From ZC4RG30 sp963777735 (GTDB lineage Bacteria; Pseudomonadota; Gammaproteobacteria; Steroidobacterales; Steroidobacteraceae), in the NCBI GenBank assembly GCA_963777735.1, contig CAVZRQ010000008.1, positions 124,001 to 188,000 of the forward strand: a DNA stretch of 64,000 nucleotides. Reading direction: 5' to 3'. This document shows, piece by piece, positions 60,131-64,000 of the stretch. The notes below the pieces were generated by a model that was not told the origin of the DNA, ran no database searches, and saw only the letters and a list, made by a program, of their open reading frames with translations. Made by a program: the position numbers and the translations under genes. The number at the start of each line of letters is the position of its first letter. Within the stretch, counting starts at the first letter, position 1.

Positions 60131-61552
60131 ATGCGGAAACTCGAACTGAACGATGATCGCCTGTTTCCCGCCGAGCCGGCGGTGCGGTCCATTGCCCGCG
60201 AACTCTACCGGGAAGTCCGCTCGCTGCCGATCGTGAGCCCCCATGGCCACACGGATCCCTCCTGGTTTGCCGGCAATGAATCATTCGCCAATGCCACGGA
60301 ACTGCTGCTGACGCCGGATCACTATGTGCTGCGCATGCTCTACAGCCAGGGCATCGCCATGGAGTCTCTGGGCGTTGCACCCATGCAGAGCACTTCGCTG
60401 CCCGCCGTGCAGATTGATCCGCGCGCCGCGTGGCGCGTTTTCGCCAGCCATTACCACCTGTTTCGCGGCACCCCTTCGCGTTTGTGGCTCGACTGGGTCT
60501 TTGCAGAGAGCTTCGGTATGGATCGCCGGCTGGAAGCGGCTACCGCAGATTTCTACTACGACCACATCACTTCGGCATTGCAGACGGATGCCTTCCGGCC
60601 ACGCGCCTTGTTCGAGCGTTACAACATCGAAGTGCTTGCCACGACGGAATCGCCACTCGATGAATTGCTGCAGCACCAGATACTGCGTTCGAGTGGCTGG
60701 TCGGGCCGTGTCATCACCGCCTATCGGCCAGATCCAGTGGTGGATCCGGAATTCGAGGGGTTCTTCGACAATCTGAGGCTGCTGGCTGAGCTCAGCGGTG
60801 AAGATACGATGAACTACCGCGGCTACCTGAACGCGCACCGCAAACGTCGCGCCTTCTTCAAGTCGATGGGCGCCACATCCAGCGATCACGGCCATCCCAC
60901 TGCCCTGACCGCGGATCTGAGCGAGAGGGAAGCCGAAGCATTGTTTGCGCGCGTGACCAGGCCCCGGGTTTCAGCTGCCGATGCCGAATTGTTCCGGGCC
61001 CACATGCTCACGGTGATGGCAGGTCTGAGTCTGGAAGATGGGCTGGTGATGCAGCTCCATCCGGGCAGTTTCCGCAATCACAATCCGCAGCTCTACGCGC
61101 GTTTTGGAAGGGATAAAGGCGCGGATATCCCCACGCGCACCGACTATGTCAGTGCGCTGCGGCCATTGCTCGGTCGCTACGGCAACCGGCCAGAATTCAC
61201 TCTCATTGTGTTCACGCTGGATGAATCCAGTTACGCGCGCGAGCTGGCACCCATGGCCGGTCACTACCCGGCTTTGAAACTGGGGCCCGCCTGGTGGTTT
61301 CACGACAGTCCGGAAGGGATGCGCCGCTTTCGGCAGCAGACCACCGAATCTGCGGGCTTCTACAATACGGTTGGTTTCAATGACGATACGCGGGCGTTCC
61401 TGTCGATTCCCGCGCGCCATGATGTGGCCCGCCGTATCGATTGCGGCTTCCTCGCACAACTGGTGGTCGAGCACAGACTGGAAGACTGGGAAGCTGCAGA
61501 ACTAGCCACGGACCTGGCCTACAACCTGGTGAAGCGGGCCTATCGCCTGTAG
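60131..61552 (+). CDS. uxaC: Glucuronate isomerase UxaC
   Basis: 473 residues. SPHGHTDPSWFAGNESFANATEL carries the metal histidines; later segments RGTPSRLWLDWVFAESFG, HPTALTADLSERE and GPAWWFHDSPEGMRRFRQQTTE fit UxaC. It isomerises D-glucuronate to D-fructuronate, matching the alpha-glucuronidase product. Six bases after manD. Confidence 0.93.
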   Translation: MRKLELNDDRLFPAEPAVRSIARELYREVRSLPIVSPHGHTDPSWFAGNESFANATELLLTPDHYVLRMLYSQGIAMESLGVAPMQSTSLPAVQIDPRAAWRVFASHYHLFRGTPSRLWLDWVFAESFGMDRRLEAATADFYYDHITSALQTDAFRPRALFERYNIEVLATTESPLDELLQHQILRSSGWSGRVITAYRPDPVVDPEFEGFFDNLRLLAELSGEDTMNYRGYLNAHRKRRAFFKSMGATSSDHGHPTALTADLSEREAEALFARVTRPRVSAADAELFRAHMLTVMAGLSLEDGLVMQLHPGSFRNHNPQLYARFGRDKGADIPTRTDYVSALRPLLGRYGNRPEFTLIVFTLDESSYARELAPMAGHYPALKLGPAWWFHDSPEGMRRFRQQTTESAGFYNTVGFNDDTRAFLSIPARHDVARRIDCGFLAQLVVEHRLEDWEAAELATDLAYNLVKRAYRL

Positions 61553-61562
61553 TCCACTCTTC

Positions 61563-62948
61563 ATGAGATTGTCCTGCCAGAGTGCCGAGCAGTTGCCCGA
61601 GTTCGTCGAGCGACCGCGTTTCATCCGGAGTGCGCCAGAGCACGGCATCGTGCACTTTGGTCTGGGTGCATTTCATCGCGCACACCAGGCCGTCTATACC
61701 GATGACGCCATCGCGGCGAGCGGCGAAATGTGGGGCATTACGGGCGTTTCCCTGCGGAGTCCGTCAGTTGCGGCGCAGCTCAACCCGCAGGATGGCCTGT
61801 ATACCGCGTCATTTCGCTCCAGCGCGGGTTCATGCCAGCGGTTGATTGGCTCGGTACGAAGCGTGCTGGTGGCTGCCACGCAGCCGCAGGCGGTCGTTGC
61901 GGCACTGGCCGCGCCACAGACCCGCATCGTGAGTCTTACGGTTTCCGAGAAGGGATATTGCCGGGACGCCGGTGGCAACCTGGATCAGGCTCAGGCCGGT
62001 GAACACAGCTTCTACCGCTTTCTGGCGGAAGGGCTTGCGCAGCGCCAGCAGGCTGGTCTTTCCGGCATGACTTTGCTCAGTTGCGACAACCTGGCAGGAA
62101 ACGGTCGGCAACTCGACACACTGCTTACGCAATACCTCGAAATCCACGCGCCCGCTCTCACCCGCTGGTATCGCGATCGGTGCACCTGCCCGGTCACGAT
62201 GGTGGACCGCATCGTGCCAGCCAGTACGGCAACGGATCTCGACCAGCACGCGGACCTCATCGGATTGCGCGACGAAGCCGCTGTGTTCACGGAATCTTTC
62301 ACGCAATGGGTGATTGAAGACCGCTTCGCCGGTCCGCGTCCGCAGTGGGAAGCCGGCGGTGCGCAGTTCACGCGGCATGTGGAGGCCTGGGAAACAGCCA
62401 AGTTGCGCTTGCTGAACGGAGCGCATTCTGCGCTGGCCTATCTCGGCCTCGGCCGAGGACACACCTTCGTGCACGAAGCCATTGCAGACCCGGCGCTGGG
62501 CGCGCTGGTCGAGCGGCTGATGCGTGATGAGGCAGCAACAAGTTTCACGCCAGCGCCGGGTCAGGATATCGAACACTATATTCGTGATCTTTTGCGACGC
62601 TTCGCCAATCCGGCCCTGCGCCATCGGCTGCAGCAGATCAGCATGGATGGTTCCCAGAAGATTCCGCAGCGCTGGCTCGAAACGCTGGCATATCACCAGC
62701 AGTCAGGCCGTTCCTGTCCAGCCATCCTGAAGGCGCTGGCCGCATGGACAACTTTCATCCGGGGTGACCGCTGGCCAGTGGACGATCCGCAGGCAGCCCA
62801 CCTGGCGTCTCTGTGGAACAAGGGCGATGCTGGATATGTAGTGGATGCCCTGTTCGGGTCGCAGGGCATGTTTCGCAGCAGCTGGATCGCCAGCCCCGCC
62901 GACCGAACGACGTTGCTGGCGCTTCTCCGGGATCCGCCCGGGTTATAG
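61563..62948 (+). CDS. uxuB: Fructuronate/mannitol dehydrogenase family protein UxuB
   Basis: 461 residues, polyol-specific long-chain dehydrogenase family. IVHFGLGAFHRAHQAVYTDD (NAD), MVDRIVPASTATDLDQHAD, QWVIEDRFAGPRPQWEAGGAQF and ETAKLRLLNGAHSALAYLG (catalytic Lys and His region) agree with UxuB-type fructuronate reductase. It makes D-mannonate from fructuronate, so UxaC-UxuB-ManD form a complete glucuronate to KDG path. Its stop overlaps ligC by six bases. Confidence 0.9.
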   Translation: MRLSCQSAEQLPEFVERPRFIRSAPEHGIVHFGLGAFHRAHQAVYTDDAIAASGEMWGITGVSLRSPSVAAQLNPQDGLYTASFRSSAGSCQRLIGSVRSVLVAATQPQAVVAALAAPQTRIVSLTVSEKGYCRDAGGNLDQAQAGEHSFYRFLAEGLAQRQQAGLSGMTLLSCDNLAGNGRQLDTLLTQYLEIHAPALTRWYRDRCTCPVTMVDRIVPASTATDLDQHADLIGLRDEAAVFTESFTQWVIEDRFAGPRPQWEAGGAQFTRHVEAWETAKLRLLNGAHSALAYLGLGRGHTFVHEAIADPALGALVERLMRDEAATSFTPAPGQDIEHYIRDLLRRFANPALRHRLQQISMDGSQKIPQRWLETLAYHQQSGRSCPAILKALAAWTTFIRGDRWPVDDPQAAHLASLWNKGDAGYVVDALFGSQGMFRSSWIASPADRTTLLALLRDPPGL

Positions 62949-63881
62949 CGACTTTTCGATGCGATCGAGGGTGCGCATGGCGGAAATCACCTGCTGCACG
63001 CTGCCGTTGGCTTCGCGCCCTTCACGGATGGCCGCAAAGAACTCGCGATCCTGCAGTTCGATGCCGTTCATCGACACATCCACCTTCGACACATCGATCT
63101 GTTCATTCTTGCCATCGAAGAGATCGTCATACCGGCAGAGATAGGTGCCGTTGTCGCAGATGTAGCGGAAGTACGTGCCCAGCGGGCCGTCGTTGTTGAA
63201 GGACAGCGACAGCGTGCACACCGCCCCATTTGGCGTCTTCATCTGGATGCTCATGTCCATGGCGATCTTGAGATCCGGATGCATCGGACCCTGCACACCA
63301 CGCGCGATGGAGGCTTCTTCGCCCGTCTGGTACTGGAACAGGTCGACCGTGTGGCAGGCATGGTGCCAGAGCAGGTGGTCCGTCCAGCTGCGCGGCTTGC
63401 CGAGTGCATTCATGTTGGTGCGGCGGAAGAAATAGGTCTGCACATCCATCTGCAGTACCTTGAGTTCGCCTGCCACGATCTTGCGGTGGACCCACTGGTG
63501 GCTGGGGTTGAAGCGGCGCGTATGGCCGGCCATGGCCACGAGGCCGGTTTCCTTCTGCACCTGCACGATCGCCTCGGAGTCCTTGAGGTTGTCGGCCATC
63601 GGGATTTCGATCATCACGTGTTTGCCGGCACGCATGCACTGGATGGCCTGCGCGGCATGCATCTGGGTGGGTGTGGCCAGCAGCATGGCTTCCAGGCCCG
63701 GCTGCTGGAGGCTTTCGGCCAGATCGCCTGTCCAGTGGGGAATGCCGAACTTCTGCGCCACTTCCTTCGTGGCCTCGGGATTGCCACCGGTGAGGGTAAC
63801 GACCTCGATACCGGGAATCTTGGCGATCGCCTCGAGATGTTTGATGCCGAACGCGCCCTGACCTGCCAGACCTACTTTCAT
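62943..63881 (-). CDS. ligC: 4-carboxy-2-hydroxymuconate-6-semialdehyde dehydrogenase LigC (Gfo/Idh family)
   Basis: 312 residues. It matches LigC of Sphingobium closely: LAGQGAFGIKHLEAI, GHTRRFNPSHQWVHRKIVAGEL, QMDVQTYFFRRTNMNALGKPR, SWTDHLLWHHACHTVDLFQY, TLSLSFNNDGPLGTYFRYICDNGT and VSKVDVSMNGIELQDREFFAAI. It oxidises the ring-cleavage product of protocatechuate 4,5-dioxygenase to 2-pyrone-4,6-dicarboxylate. So three protocatechuate 4,5-cleavage genes (ligJ, ligK, ligC) occur in this window, with ligAB and ligI not seen. Confidence 0.92.
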   Translation of the reverse strand: MKVGLAGQGAFGIKHLEAIAKIPGIEVVTLTGGNPEATKEVAQKFGIPHWTGDLAESLQQPGLEAMLLATPTQMHAAQAIQCMRAGKHVMIEIPMADNLKDSEAIVQVQKETGLVAMAGHTRRFNPSHQWVHRKIVAGELKVLQMDVQTYFFRRTNMNALGKPRSWTDHLLWHHACHTVDLFQYQTGEEASIARGVQGPMHPDLKIAMDMSIQMKTPNGAVCTLSLSFNNDGPLGTYFRYICDNGTYLCRYDDLFDGKNEQIDVSKVDVSMNGIELQDREFFAAIREGREANGSVQQVISAMRTLDRIEKSL

Positions 63882-63947
63882 GGGATGAACCTCGACGAGT
63901 GAACCGGTATCTTAACACCCCGCTCCTCATCACCCGAAGCCTCAACC

Positions 63948-64000
63948 ATGCTGGATTTCACCGCCCCCTACCGCCTGCTGATCGACGGCCAGCTGGTAGA
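63948..64000 (+). CDS. Start of an aldehyde dehydrogenase gene (partial)
   Basis: The window ends 53 bases into a frame that starts MLDFTAPYRLLIDGQLVE, the typical N-terminus of an NAD(P)-dependent aldehyde dehydrogenase (LLIDGQ). Divergent from ligC. Vanillin or benzaldehyde dehydrogenase would fit the setting, but that needs the rest of the gene. Confidence 0.5.
   Translation, partial: MLDFTAPYRLLIDGQLV

Noticed and set aside
63906..63919. GGTATCTTAACACC as an operator between ligC and the aldehyde dehydrogenase
   Set aside because: Only the outer GGT/ACC and one inner position are symmetric; no second copy in the window.

Overview
The window comes from a GC-rich Gammaproteobacterium. The core gene order ubiG-mupP-yciK, divergent from gyrA-serC-serA-pheA-hisC-aroA-cmk-rpsA-ihfB, is the Pseudomonas/Xanthomonas type. 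I infer a relative of the Xanthomonadales or Steroidobacterales; a 16S or marker-gene search would be needed to name it.

Layout. 0-1.9 kb: end of a urease operon (ureC end, ureE, ureF, ureJ/hupE; ureG is not where expected). 1.9-4.7 kb: a minus-strand operon for a vanillyl-alcohol-oxidase/4-cresol-dehydrogenase-type flavoprotein, its c-type cytochrome, a Tat-exported protein and a DUF3237 protein, divergent from an MFS transporter. 6-26 kb: housekeeping genes (galU, comEA-like, ihfB, rpsA, cmk, aroA, hisC, pheA, serA, serC, gyrA, ubiG, mupP, yciK, rluB-like, scpB, scpA, trpS, yciO, yciB, bolA, a parvulin). 27-36.2 kb: a twelve-gene Tad/Flp pilus operon on the minus strand. 36.4-40.7 kb: a secreted subtilisin-like protease, uppP and an aldehyde dehydrogenase.

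40.7-64 kb is a lignocellulose catabolic island. On its left are genes for lignin-derived aromatics: ligW (5-carboxyvanillate decarboxylase), ligK and ligJ (protocatechuate 4,5-cleavage), plus an aldo/keto reductase. In the middle is a full Weimberg xylose pathway (xylX-xylA-xylB-xylC facing xylD) with a LacI-type regulator. Beside it is a glucuronoxylan set: GH67 alpha-glucuronidase, two GH3 enzymes, manD, uxaC and uxuB. On the right is ligC (the 4-carboxy-2-hydroxymuconate semialdehyde dehydrogenase) and the start of another aldehyde dehydrogenase. Hemicellulose and lignin catabolism are therefore interleaved. A repeated 16-base element (AAGATGTTAGCG-N-TAT) lies upstream of both xylX and the GH67/GH3 divergent pair and looks like the LacI operator.

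Data quality. About 25 single-base frameshifts (22 insertions, 3 deletions) break otherwise perfect genes between 3.1 and 43.3 kb, including essential ones (rpsA, cmk, aroA, galU, ihfB; six in hisC alone). None is seen from 43.3 kb to the end. I treat them as sequencing errors and give each gene as one CDS with the shift positions. No stretch of more than 300 bases lacks a gene; the largest gap is 36228-36444. I saw no tRNA, rRNA, CRISPR array or insertion sequence.
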